From positions 1-35,691 of the forward strand of contig JAJYQS010000043.1 in assembly GCA_021794475.1 (NCBI GenBank): 35,691 nucleotides of DNA, read 5' to 3'. A program made the position numbers and the translations under genes. Shown here in pieces: positions 8,177-16,795 of this stretch (the stretch's first letter is position 1; every line of letters begins with the position of its first letter). The notes under the pieces were generated by a model. That model did no database searches. It was not told the DNA's origin and saw nothing but the letters and a program-made list of their open reading frames with translations. This DNA comes from a bacterium (GTDB lineage: Bacteria > SZUA-79 > Acidulodesulfobacterales > Acidulodesulfobacteraceae).

Positions 8177-9415
8177 TTATTTTTTTATTTTATGAAAGGG
8201 GGGCATAACCACTTCCGCTTTTTCAAAATTACCCCTTATATCTATATAGAAATTCTTTAACATTGAAGGAGTCACATTAGAATCTGAAATGTAAGCGCTG
8301 CCTATCGGCATTTTGTTTAACGGGCTGTACGTTCCGCTGGCGACGCATCCTATCGGTTTAAGATTTTCATCAAGTATCCTCTGCAGATGCCTCGGAATCT
8401 GTTTCCCTGCCAGTTTAAAAAATATTAATTTTTTGTCTTTATTTTTAATTTTTTCAAGAGCTTCTTTACCGATAAAATCTTTATTTTTTGATAAATATTT
8501 TTCTAATCCTGCATCGTAAGGGGTTATAGTCTCATCAAGCTCGTGACCGTAAAGAGGTAAAGCCGCTTCAAATCTTAATGTGTCTCGCGCTCCAAGTCCG
8601 ACAGGCAGAAGATTTGAAAGCTCTTTATGCTCAAGAATATAATCCCATAATTTGCCGACATCGTCCGCATCGGTAAAAATTTCAAAACCGAATTCGCCTG
8701 TATATCCGCTTCTTGATATTAACGCTTCAATACCTATTTCTTTGAATCTGACGCAGCTAAATTCAAAATGATTCAGTTCTTTTAAGGATTTAATATTATA
8801 TTGAAAATTAAATATATTGCAAAAATTATTTTCACTCCTGCCGTAATTATCTGAAATGTCTTCAACCAGCGGATATATTATATTGCGCGATTTCGGTCCC
8901 TGGACGGAAAGCAGACCGATTTTCTCGCTGTAATTGTCAACCGTTACATTCTGAAACATATACTGACCGTTATCAGTTTTTGTTTTTTGCAAATTAAGCA
9001 TTTGTGTGTGAATCCATGCAAAATCCTTTTCGGTATTAGCGGCATTAGCCACAATCATATAACTTTCGTTAGAGAATTTATAAATAGTCAAATCATCAAT
9101 AACGCCGCCGTTTTCATTAAGAATAAGGGAATATGTTATCGTATTTGGAAAAATAGAAGATATATCAGCCGTAAGAACATAATCTAAGAATATACCTGCA
9201 TCTTTTCCTTTTACGATAATCTCTCCCATATGCGATATATCAAAAAGCCCTGAATTATTTCTGACGTTAAGGTGCTCATCTATAATACTTTTATAATATA
9301 AGGGCATCGAAAAACCGGCGAAAGAAACAATCTTGGCGCCAAGATTACGGTGTTTATCGTAAAGCGGAGTCTTTTTATCTCCATTTTCGTTATTATTTGC
9401 ATTTTTATCATTCAT
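8177..9415 (-). CDS. gcvT: Glycine cleavage system T protein (aminomethyltransferase)
   Basis: Transfers the methylene carbon from aminomethyl-lipoyl-GcvH to THF, releasing ammonia and yielding 5,10-methylene-THF. Conserved stretches are GLFDISHMGE (56-65), GGVIDDLTIY (103-112, with the expected active-site Asp), RSGYTGEFGFEIF, GLGARDTLRFEA and the C-terminal GTYSP. Length 412 is somewhat above the usual 360-375, from an Asn-rich N-terminal tail of about 15 residues and a few internal additions. First gene of the gcv set. There is no SD; instead a -10 box sits directly before the ATG, suggesting a leaderless message. No glycine riboswitch fits into the 75-bp upstream spacer. Confidence 0.95.
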   Translation of the reverse strand: MNDKNANNNENGDKKTPLYDKHRNLGAKIVSFAGFSMPLYYKSIIDEHLNVRNNSGLFDISHMGEIIVKGKDAGIFLDYVLTADISSIFPNTITYSLILNENGGVIDDLTIYKFSNESYMIVANAANTEKDFAWIHTQMLNLQKTKTDNGQYMFQNVTVDNYSEKIGLLSVQGPKSRNIIYPLVEDISDNYGRSENNFCNIFNFQYNIKSLKELNHFEFSCVRFKEIGIEALISRSGYTGEFGFEIFTDADDVGKLWDYILEHKELSNLLPVGLGARDTLRFEAALPLYGHELDETITPYDAGLEKYLSKNKDFIGKEALEKIKNKDKKLIFFKLAGKQIPRHLQRILDENLKPIGCVASGTYSPLNKMPIGSAYISDSNVTPSMLKNFYIDIRGNFEKAEVVMPPFHKIKK

Positions 9416-9421
9416 GTTTTT

Positions 9422-9449
9422 ATTATACCAAATATAAATATAAAGTTAA
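9422..9449 (-). promoter_or_regulatory. gcvT promoter, extended -10, likely leaderless start
   Basis: On the minus strand TTAACT (9444-9449), a 16-bp spacer and an extended -10 box TGGTATAAT (TATAAT at 9422-9427) end 6 bp before the gcvT ATG. The usual start point, 6-7 nt after the -10 box, coincides with the first base of the ATG at 9415. There is no purine-rich SD between box and start codon. Confidence 0.5.
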
Positions 9450-9490
9450 ATAAATAAAATTAAAAACTATTAAGAAAATTATTTAAAAAA

Positions 9491-11884
9491 TTATTTAAAA
9501 ATAATTTTTTTTCCGCAGTCTGAGCCTGCTATTCTGTTTTTTCCGTTAGATTTTGCTTCATATAAATAATCATCGGCTATTTTGATTAAATTATCAATTG
9601 TATTTATTTTTGCAATATTATCTGCGGAGCCCAAATCATCGCTTCCTAAAGCATTATCATCGTTACTCAAAATATCGGTTTTGTCGGTTTTTAAAGCATT
9701 ATTGTCTGCCGCATCAGTTTCAGTTTTGGCAATGCTTTTATTTGTATAATTTATATGATTTGCATAATTTAAATGATTAAATTCTTCACATTCGGGATAA
9801 TTAGCAATACCGATAGAGATAGTGATGTTTTCAACTAACCCTTTAAATTGATGTTTTGACAATTGTTCTTTAATCTTTTTTGCAACTTCAAAACTGCCTT
9901 CAAAACCCGTTTGCGGAAGCACTATGGTAAATTCTTCTCCGCCGTAGCGGGCGCCTAAATCTGTTGCCCTTATATTATTATTAATTATCTGCCCTACCAT
10001 CCTCAAAACCTCGTCTCCGAGCTGATGACCGTAAAAATCATTCAGATGTTTAAAATCGTCAATATCCATCATTAATAATGACAGTCTGGCGTTATGCCTT
10101 TTAGCCAAGCTAAACTCCCTTTCCAGAAATTCATTTAAGTATCTTCTATTGTATAATCCGGTCAATTCATCGGTGATACTTAATTTAGCCAATTTCTGAT
10201 GCATTCTTGCGTTATCTAACGTAATAGAAAGCTCTTTTGCGGCATGCTCCAAGAAACTGATATCTTCCTTTTTAAATCCCTTGAGACTTGATAACATAAC
10301 AACACCTAAAGGTATCGAAATTTTAGATGAAGATTCTATATATAGGGGAAGCCACACTATATCCTTTGGAAAAACCTCGCAAAAACCGTAATCTATAGTT
10401 TTTCCGTTTGCTCCGTCGCTCAAAAGCTGCTCTTTAAGCAAAATCGCATTTTCCGGTATATCGTGAAACCATATAATTTTCTTTTTAGTAAGACATTCTC
10501 CTACAATACCTTCATCTGTATCAAATTCTTTAGCAACAAATTTTCTTATACCGTAATATTTTTTTGGAATCAGTCGGGGTCTGCCGGCTACTTCCACAGC
10601 CTCGTAAATAATTCCTGAAACTGAATCGGTCAGTTCTTCAAGTTTATCTAATGTTCCCGATAAAATATGGTTAAAATCTAATGATTTAGTTAAAAAATCG
10701 GAAAATTCATTATATTTAAGCATCCTTTCTTCTCTGTCGTGAACGTTTACCGCCATTTCGGTAAAACCTTCTCCTATTTTTTCAAATTCATCATTTGTTT
10801 TAATTATTAATCTTGTGTCAAGTTCACCGGATGAAAATTTTTTGATAGCTTCCAGCGTCATATATATCGGATTTAAAGTATCTTTAGATGCAAAATAGGT
10901 AATAACTAAAGATATAAATAAACCAAAGATAATAATCAAAATTGAATAGACGGCAGATTTTTTTAATAAAGTCGCATATTCATGATTTGAAATCAAAACA
11001 CCCAAAGAACCTACGACTTTATTATTTATATCTTTAATCGGATGAAATGCTACAAAAACATTTTTACCGTCATAATTCATTTCATTTATAAAATTTTTAC
11101 CGAAAGATATTTTTTTATATATCGAAAAAGGAAGTTTAGAACCGACGCCAAATACGTTACCGGGAATATTCATAGTAGAAATAGCCGTCTGAGTCTGAAA
11201 AATAGAACTGAATATTGCCGGATTCATATGATAATCGTTATAAATAGTCCTGGTAATATAACCGTCTTTATACAAATTAATAAATCCTAAAATACCCCCT
11301 ACTACTTTGGCTTTATATGTAATAGGAACAACGGTTACCAAAAAAAGATTATTTATAGAACTGCCGATGTTATTATAATTTAATCCAAGTTTTTTCTGTG
11401 TATAGTTTTTAATATATACGGTTTTTACAATAGGAGTATCTCTGCTGAAGGATTTATCTATTAAACCGTTTAAAATTAATTTTATATTGCTTTTGTCTCT
11501 GCTTGAAGCTAATATCATTTTTGACCGGCTAAGCACGCAAATTAAATCAGCATAATTAAAAGCTGTTTTGTAAGAATAAACTAAACTGTTAAGAAACCGG
11601 CTGTTTTTAGTTATTAAAGATTTTGTAAAATATGGGTTATAATTGCTTATAAGAAATGCATTTTTAAGCTGATTTGCCTGCGCATAATAAATTCTTTCGG
11701 CGCCTTGCAGAGTGATTCTTACTTTTGATAAAGCATCTTTTTTTGCCTGAGTTTTAAATATAACGGTATTGGCGATAGCAAGAATGATCAGAGGTATGAC
11801 AGTAGCGGAAAGAAAAGAAATTAAGAATTTCTTCCTTATGCTCATCTTAGGACGCGGACCGGGAGAATATATTATATCTGACAT
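9491..11884 (-). CDS. Membrane diguanylate cyclase with Cache-like, HAMP, GAF and GGDEF domains
   Basis: Predicted c-di-GMP synthase anchored in the inner membrane. Order: transmembrane helix about 20-43, large periplasmic sensor about 50-305 (double-Cache-like, ligand unknown), second helix about 312-333, HAMP about 334-388, GAF about 395-560, GGDEF from about 565. The active-site loop reads GGEEF (648-652), a functional variant, and the inhibitory I-site RATD (639-642) sits five residues before it, so product inhibition is expected. The GGDEF domain is split near its end by about 64 low-complexity residues (about 700-763, Asn/Asp/Thr/Lys-rich) before the final segment ADDYLYEAKSNGKNR. Start ATG lacks a strong SD. 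It lies 49 bp after the DUF255 gene. Confidence 0.9.
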   Translation of the reverse strand: MSDIIYSPGPRPKMSIRKKFLISFLSATVIPLIILAIANTVIFKTQAKKDALSKVRITLQGAERIYYAQANQLKNAFLISNYNPYFTKSLITKNSRFLNSLVYSYKTAFNYADLICVLSRSKMILASSRDKSNIKLILNGLIDKSFSRDTPIVKTVYIKNYTQKKLGLNYNNIGSSINNLFLVTVVPITYKAKVVGGILGFINLYKDGYITRTIYNDYHMNPAIFSSIFQTQTAISTMNIPGNVFGVGSKLPFSIYKKISFGKNFINEMNYDGKNVFVAFHPIKDINNKVVGSLGVLISNHEYATLLKKSAVYSILIIIFGLFISLVITYFASKDTLNPIYMTLEAIKKFSSGELDTRLIIKTNDEFEKIGEGFTEMAVNVHDREERMLKYNEFSDFLTKSLDFNHILSGTLDKLEELTDSVSGIIYEAVEVAGRPRLIPKKYYGIRKFVAKEFDTDEGIVGECLTKKKIIWFHDIPENAILLKEQLLSDGANGKTIDYGFCEVFPKDIVWLPLYIESSSKISIPLGVVMLSSLKGFKKEDISFLEHAAKELSITLDNARMHQKLAKLSITDELTGLYNRRYLNEFLEREFSLAKRHNARLSLLMMDIDDFKHLNDFYGHQLGDEVLRMVGQIINNNIRATDLGARYGGEEFTIVLPQTGFEGSFEVAKKIKEQLSKHQFKGLVENITISIGIANYPECEEFNHLNYANHINYTNKSIAKTETDAADNNALKTDKTDILSNDDNALGSDDLGSADNIAKINTIDNLIKIADDYLYEAKSNGKNRIAGSDCGKKIIFK
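9596..9787 (-). other. Low-complexity insertion inside the GGDEF domain
   Basis: This segment encodes roughly residues 700-763 of the diguanylate cyclase. It replaces the short loop that usually joins SIGIANYPE to the last helix of the domain. The peptide is dominated by Asn, Asp, Thr, Lys and Ala, without hydrophobic periodicity, and looks disordered. The frame is open throughout. Confidence 0.6.
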
Positions 11885-11933
11885 AATTTAATGTTGCTAT
11901 GATAATATCTTTTTTATTAGCATTGTTATATAG

Positions 11934-13967
11934 TTAGTTAGCTGATAAATTATTTTTCTTATAAACGGAATATTCCATAATGCCTGAAATAAACCCTGCA
12001 ATATTATGTTTATAAACTGAAGCATGTTCAATAAAATATCCAGCGGATGAGGACGCCGCTCTTTCAAAAACATCATCTCCAGTCAACCGGAATAATTTTA
12101 TAATGCCTCGCAGCGCCAATGCATTAGAAGAATAGCTTCCGTAATCCAATATTGATTTTTCTTTAAAATTCAGAAATCCTATCGGCGGAGTTTTTGAAGT
12201 TTTTCTTATGTCATAAAAACCGCCGTTATCTCCGTCGTAAAAATTAATTATTATGTAATTTCCTATTTTTTTAGCATATGTCAAATATTCTTCATTTAAG
12301 GTAATTTCATACAATCCTATTAAAGCAAGCAGTATGTAGCTGTTATCTTCGAGATTTGATTCTGTATATTCGCCTAAAAATCTTCCTATATCGCCGTTTT
12401 TATCAAAACATTCAATGAAAGGCGCGATACTTTTTTCGGTTATTTCCTTTAATTTATTCATTGATATTTCTTCGTTATCATTTAGCCGAACATTATTATT
12501 CTTATCAGCATTAATAACCCTGTCTTTTTTAAATATTTTATAGACTTCCGTCAGCGCATATATTATATTGCCGTTAACAGAAGCATATTTTAATTTGTCT
12601 ATGAGCGGTAATTTTCTGTTATCTCTGGATTCTTTTAATTTATTAATCAAAGAAATTACTTTACCGTAATTTCCCTTTTTGAAAACATCTTCCTCGAAAT
12701 AAATTGTTTTTCTTCCGTCAGGCATTGTGCCGTCATTTTTGTTAAAATTTAAAAAAAACTCTGCTTCGTTAAGGTCTGATTCGTTATGACTTAAAGTCGC
12801 ATCATTTGAAAAAATCGCTTTTTTAAGTTCTTCTTCCGTCCATGTATAAAAACTTCCGTCATCGGTTATCAGCTCCCCTGAAACATCTGCGCTCATACTT
12901 GAATAAAACCCGCCGTTTCTGCGGTCGTATAATCTTTCTGTTAAAAAATTTAAAGTTTTGTTTATAGCATTTAACAGCAGCGATTGAAATTCATCCGTAT
13001 CTAAATTTAAATTTAACCTTAGGCCTGAATATATTTTTACAAGACTGTAATATTTTATATAAACTCTTAAGCCTGAAGCATTATCGGAAGCCAGCTTTTC
13101 AAAATGAGGAATGAGCCATTTCTTATCAGTGGAATATCTGTGAAATCCTCCGTCTACATGGTCAAAAACACCGCCCAGCACTATTTTAGCCAGAGTAAAA
13201 AAACCTGCGTTCAAAGATTCTTTATTAGAATTAAGCAAATAGTCGTAATACAGCATCTCAAGAACAGGGAAATAATAAAATTTAGGAGCTTCATCAAGAC
13301 CGCCGTTTTCATGGTCAAAATGTAGTAAAAATTCTTTAGCGCTGTCTGATGCAAGCTTTTTGACCTTTTTTTCCGCATCTTTTAAACTAAAATTATAATT
13401 GCCTGCAAAAACATGCTTTAAATCGTTCGCCTGATTAAGCAAATTTACACTTTTTACGGCAAAACCTTTTGTTTCGTCAAAAAGTTCACGATAAAAATCT
13501 TTGCTCTGTTCAATAACAGATTTTTCATTTTCGGCGTAATATTTTGAAATCTGCAGCAATACTGTTTTAAAAGCCGGCAATCCAAATTTTGATTCTTTTG
13601 GAAAGTAGGTGCCTCCATAAAAAAAATAGCCCTCGTACGTCAAAAATGCCGTCAGAGGCCAGCCGCCCTGACCGGCAAAGGCGGTAACAGCTTTCTGATA
13701 CCGGCTGTCTATGTCCGGACGCTCGTCTTTATCTACTTTTATTGCAATAAATTTATCATTTATAATATCGGCAGTTTCTTTATCTTCGTACGATTCTTCG
13801 TCAATTACATGACACCAGTGGCACCATACGGCACCGATATCCATTAGAATCGGCAGATTTTCTTCCTTTGCTTTTTCAAACGCTTCATTGCACCATGGAT
13901 ACCAGTTAACAGGCTGATTTACCGCAGACCGCAGATATGCGCTTTTTTCGCTTTTTAATTTATTCAT
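11934..13967 (-). CDS. DUF255 thioredoxin-fold protein (YyaL / SSP411 family)
   Basis: Large cytosolic protein (677 residues) with an N-terminal thioredoxin-like domain and a C-terminal (alpha/alpha) barrel similar to N-acylglucosamine 2-epimerases. The family signature is present: VNWYPW (20-25), WCHWCH (48-53, CxxC at C49 and C52), DKDERPD and GQGGWPLTAFLT, then GGFHRYSTDKKWLIPHFEKL. The family has no firmly established reaction. The later LTSWNG-type motif of typical members is degenerate here (KYASVNGN), so activity of the barrel may differ. Short Asn/Asp-rich insertions are visible around residue 490. It stands between the LsrF-like aldolase and the GGDEF protein; the ATG has no strong SD. 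Confidence 0.9.
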   Translation of the reverse strand: MNKLKSEKSAYLRSAVNQPVNWYPWCNEAFEKAKEENLPILMDIGAVWCHWCHVIDEESYEDKETADIINDKFIAIKVDKDERPDIDSRYQKAVTAFAGQGGWPLTAFLTYEGYFFYGGTYFPKESKFGLPAFKTVLLQISKYYAENEKSVIEQSKDFYRELFDETKGFAVKSVNLLNQANDLKHVFAGNYNFSLKDAEKKVKKLASDSAKEFLLHFDHENGGLDEAPKFYYFPVLEMLYYDYLLNSNKESLNAGFFTLAKIVLGGVFDHVDGGFHRYSTDKKWLIPHFEKLASDNASGLRVYIKYYSLVKIYSGLRLNLNLDTDEFQSLLLNAINKTLNFLTERLYDRRNGGFYSSMSADVSGELITDDGSFYTWTEEELKKAIFSNDATLSHNESDLNEAEFFLNFNKNDGTMPDGRKTIYFEEDVFKKGNYGKVISLINKLKESRDNRKLPLIDKLKYASVNGNIIYALTEVYKIFKKDRVINADKNNNVRLNDNEEISMNKLKEITEKSIAPFIECFDKNGDIGRFLGEYTESNLEDNSYILLALIGLYEITLNEEYLTYAKKIGNYIIINFYDGDNGGFYDIRKTSKTPPIGFLNFKEKSILDYGSYSSNALALRGIIKLFRLTGDDVFERAASSSAGYFIEHASVYKHNIAGFISGIMEYSVYKKNNLSAN

Positions 13968-14051
13968 ATATTTTTATAAGTTATATAATATTGATAGTTA
14001 CAATATCTTTGTGCCTTATCCGTTTCTGTTCCCGAAGTTTCTGCGGTTATA

Positions 14052-14080
14052 CAATACAGATATTATGAATATCTGTATTG
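14052..14080. repeat. Perfect 12-bp inverted repeat with 5-bp loop
   Basis: CAATACAGATAT (14052-14063) and ATATCTGTATTG (14069-14080) are exact reverse complements around TATGA. The element begins 10 bp after the aldolase stop codon, in the 122-bp spacer before the DUF255 gene. No T-run follows on either strand, so it is not a standard intrinsic terminator. It could be an mRNA 3'-end stabiliser or a binding site for a dimeric regulator. Confidence 0.7.
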
Positions 14081-14089
14081 CCGATTAAT

Positions 14090-14863
14090 TCATTTAGAAT
14101 ATTCGATGAAAGCGTTTTTTGGATCTAAGCCGTCATGAACAACGCTTTTTACGGCTTTTATCATGGACAAAGGCTTTTCAGATTGAAATATATTCCTGCC
14201 CATATCGACACCGGAAGCTCCTTTATTAACCGCATTATAAGCAAGCTGCAAAGCTTCCTGTTCCGTTGTTTTTTTGCCGCCTGCAACAACGACCGGGACT
14301 GGACAGGTTCGTATGACCTCTTCAAAATTATCGCAATAATAAGTTTTGACGATATTAGCACCTGTTTCGGCAGCAATCCTGCATGCCAGCGAAAGATAGC
14401 GGGAATCTCTATTCATATCTCTTCCTACCGCCGTAACGGCAAGGACGGGAATACCGTATTTATAGCCTTTATCTACCAATTTTGAAAGATTAATTATAGA
14501 CTGTTTTTCATGCGCAGAGCCTATAAAAATAGACAGTGCAACTGCACTGACATTAAGTCTTACGGCATCTTCCATAGATACTGAAATATCTTCATCGGAT
14601 AAGTCTTCTTTTAAAATGCTGGTACCGCCGCTAACCCTCAGAACAATCGGAATATTAAACTCAGGGTTAATTTTCGTTCTTAAAATACCCCTCGTTAGCA
14701 TTAGAGAATCGGCAAAAGGTATGAGGGGCGAAATTGTCTTATCAGGCTCTTCTAGTCCTCCGGTCGGTCCCATAAAATAACCATGGTCAATGGCAAGCAT
14801 AACCGTTTTATTGTCTTTTGGACTGATAATGCGGCTAAGTCTGTTTTTCATTCCGTAATCCAT
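14090..14863 (-). CDS. Class I aldolase of the LsrF / DhnA family
   Basis: Schiff-base aldolase of 257 residues, strikingly like LsrF (3-hydroxy-5-phosphonooxypentane-2,4-dione thiolase). Shared blocks are GMKNRLSRI (4-12), VMLAIDHGYFMGPTGGLE (21-38), the SVSMEDAVRLN stretch (94-104), IGSAHEKQSI (114-123), VGRDMNRDSRYLSLACRIAAE (146-166), the lysine region IVKTYY with Lys173, VVAGGKK (192-198) and GASGVDMGRNIFQS (215-228). It lacks the N-terminal extension of E. coli LsrF. No lsr transport, kinase or regulator gene is near, so an AI-2 role is doubtful. Relatives include fructose-bisphosphate aldolases and ADH synthase of the alternative aromatic pathway. ATG with a strong SD (GGAGGT, 8 nt upstream). 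Confidence 0.85.
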   Translation of the reverse strand: MDYGMKNRLSRIISPKDNKTVMLAIDHGYFMGPTGGLEEPDKTISPLIPFADSLMLTRGILRTKINPEFNIPIVLRVSGGTSILKEDLSDEDISVSMEDAVRLNVSAVALSIFIGSAHEKQSIINLSKLVDKGYKYGIPVLAVTAVGRDMNRDSRYLSLACRIAAETGANIVKTYYCDNFEEVIRTCPVPVVVAGGKKTTEQEALQLAYNAVNKGASGVDMGRNIFQSEKPLSMIKAVKSVVHDGLDPKNAFIEYSK

Positions 14864-14975
14864 ATTTTTGCACCTCCGATTTTAATTAAAAAAAGACTAA
14901 AGCAGATTAGATTTAGAATTTATAGCTAAAATTTAGAACTTTTAAACTTAAAACTTTGAACTTAATCAGTATTTT

Positions 14976-15584
14976 TTACCAGCTTATAATTTTATCGCTA
15001 AGAAAAATGAGTTCAACAAGCTCGTCATAATTTATGAACTTAGCTGCTTTAGATGTTTTAATAATATTAAACAACAAAATACAGCTATCTACTAAGCAGT
15101 CGATATCACTGCCTATTCTGTTATTACGACTGCTCGCATCGATATTATTCTCATTTTTTATGCCTACTGTATTTATGTTTTTATTTATATTTATATTTCG
15201 AGGATTGCTATGCCTATCAGTTAGATTATATTTTTTATAATTTAATAATGCAATATATATTTGATTGCCGTCTTCAACATGGGAATTCATAATATCTTGC
15301 AATGCGTCTGGAAAATTTTTTAAAACAGCATCAATCTGTTCAAATTTATATTGTTCATTGTTTTTATCGGGATATTTGCACAAGACGGCAGATTTTTGCG
15401 TTTGTTCAGATTTACTTTGTTCGTTATCTGCGCCTTCTTCGTAATTAATGTCAATTACATTGTTAATATTTTCTTTTATTATATATAGAATATTCATAAG
15501 CAAACCGTTCATTTTATTAATACATCTATTTTTGCGCTGCTTTGAAGTTTGCGCTGCCTGCGAAGCAGTTGTTGAAATGCTCAT
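14976..15584 (-). CDS. Hypothetical protein, low-complexity centre
   Basis: I do not recognise this 202-residue frame. The ends look like structured helices (residues about 22-42 and 160-200, the latter with IDCLVDSCILLFNIIKT and FINYDELVELIFLSDKI). The middle (about 45-155) is rich in Asn, Lys, Ser and Gln. No signal peptide, membrane helix, metal motif or catalytic motif is visible. It lies on the same strand as its neighbours, 98 bp after pyrD and 112 bp before the aldolase, and is long for a chance frame in such AT-rich DNA. SD support is poor. Treat as a probable gene of unknown function. Confidence 0.55.
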   Translation of the reverse strand: MSISTTASQAAQTSKQRKNRCINKMNGLLMNILYIIKENINNVIDINYEEGADNEQSKSEQTQKSAVLCKYPDKNNEQYKFEQIDAVLKNFPDALQDIMNSHVEDGNQIYIALLNYKKYNLTDRHSNPRNININKNINTVGIKNENNIDASSRNNRIGSDIDCLVDSCILLFNIIKTSKAAKFINYDELVELIFLSDKIISW

Positions 15585-15682
15585 CTCTCATTATGAAAAT
15601 AAAAAGGTGAGAAATTCATAACACTTTCTTATAAATAATTTACAGCATTAAATTTATAAAATTAAATTTATTTAATTATCAG

Positions 15683-16615
15683 CTAATTATTAACTATGCC
15701 TATTATATCATAAATACTGCTAAAATTATTTTCCTGCAGAAATTTTTTAATACCGGAAGTTATTTGAGGGATAAGATAAGGATTGTTAAACGCACCGGTT
15801 CCTACGGCAACCGATGTAGCTCCTGCCATAAAAAACTCTACGGCATCTTCCCACGAACTTATGCCGCCCATGCCTATTACTGGAATTCTGACTGCTTTAT
15901 AAACATCGTTGACTAATTTAACCGCTATCGGTTTAATTGCCGGTCCGGAAAGCCCCCCGTATCCTCTGCTTAATTTAAATTTTCTTTTATTTATATCTAT
16001 GCTTGCAGCCGGAAAAGTATTCACTAACGAAATAACGTCCGCTCCGGCTTTTTCGGCAACCTCCGCAATCAATGCAATATCGCTGACTAACGGGGTTAGT
16101 TTAACTATCAGCGGAAGGTCTGAACAATTTTTTATTGATGCTGTAATTTCATAAACTATCTCAGGGTCAGTTCCAAAAGCTCTGCCTCCTTCTTTTACGT
16201 TAGGACAGGATATATTGGCTTCTAGCGCCGATATCCCATCGATACGCGACAGTTTTCCGGCCATAATCGCATAATCTTCTACACTTTTACCAAAAAAATT
16301 TACAATTACCGGAATATTAAATTTTTTTAGAAAATCAATTTTTTCATCTTTGAATTTTTCAAAACCGACATTTTCAAGACCGATTGAATTGATTAATCCG
16401 CATGGGGTTTCGCATATACGCGGCATTTCATTGCCTTTGGACGGCTCTAAAGATATACCTTTAGTGACTAAGGCTCCAAAAAGCGAATAATCGGTAATAT
16501 CAATAAACTCCTCTCCGTAACCGAATGTTCCCGATGCCGGCATTACCGGATATTTAAGAAACAGTCTGCCTAATTTAACGGACATACTGATATCTTTTGA
16601 ATTTTTTTCTTCCAT
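15683..16615 (-). CDS. pyrD: Dihydroorotate dehydrogenase, class 1B catalytic subunit
   Basis: FMN-dependent TIM-barrel enzyme oxidising dihydroorotate to orotate in UMP synthesis. Class 1B is shown by the catalytic cysteine in the ANISCPNVKEGG segment (a Ser would mark class 2) and by the PyrK gene just upstream, which passes electrons to NAD+. Other signatures are MPASGTFGYGEEF near the start, GLINSIGLEN, the GYGGLSGPAIKP loop and IGMGGISSWEDA. Length 310 is normal. ATG at 16615 has no good SD; an internal Met at residue 11 also lacks one. A 180-bp spacer with a GC-richer tandem repeat separates it from pyrK, unusually wide for this gene pair. Confidence 0.95.
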   Translation of the reverse strand: MEEKNSKDISMSVKLGRLFLKYPVMPASGTFGYGEEFIDITDYSLFGALVTKGISLEPSKGNEMPRICETPCGLINSIGLENVGFEKFKDEKIDFLKKFNIPVIVNFFGKSVEDYAIMAGKLSRIDGISALEANISCPNVKEGGRAFGTDPEIVYEITASIKNCSDLPLIVKLTPLVSDIALIAEVAEKAGADVISLVNTFPAASIDINKRKFKLSRGYGGLSGPAIKPIAVKLVNDVYKAVRIPVIGMGGISSWEDAVEFFMAGATSVAVGTGAFNNPYLIPQITSGIKKFLQENNFSSIYDIIGIVNN

Positions 16616-16683
16616 TGTCTACCGAATATTAATAAATACTAAAATTGAAAAAATCGTTCTAATTAGCAAGCAACAATTAACAA

Positions 16684-16701
16684 GCGAAATAAATGTTTCG
16701 C
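16684..16701. repeat. Small 6-bp hairpin upstream of pyrD
   Basis: GCGAAA (16684-16689) and TTTCGC (16696-16701) form a 6-bp stem with a 6-nt loop in the pyrK-pyrD spacer. No T-run follows on the minus strand. Significance is uncertain. Confidence 0.3.
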
Positions 16702-16729
16702 GTCAAACACCGCAACCGCACACGCATAC

Positions 16730-16770
16730 GCGCACACTAAGCACACACTACGCGCACTACGCACATACTA
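16730..16770. repeat. Imperfect tandem repeat of GCRCACACTAM units between pyrK and pyrD
   Basis: Four adjoining units of 11, 11, 9 and 10 bp follow one another: GCGCACACTAA, GCACACACTAC, GCGCACTAC and GCACATACTA. Further CGCA-rich sequence precedes them from about 16709. The patch is much richer in G+C than the surrounding spacers. It falls directly downstream of the pyrK stop codon. Confidence 0.65.
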
Positions 16771-16795
16771 TATAATAACTCAGAATAATTAACGC

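Noticed and set aside
9416-9490. Possible glycine riboswitch upstream of gcvT
   Set aside because: The spacer is only 75 bp of A/T-rich DNA and lacks the conserved glycine-aptamer cores; a -10 box abuts the start codon.
15599-15682. AT-only palindrome (TAAATTT/AAATTTA) after pyrD
   Set aside because: Stem without G-C pairs in very AT-rich DNA is expected by chance and is too weak for a terminator.
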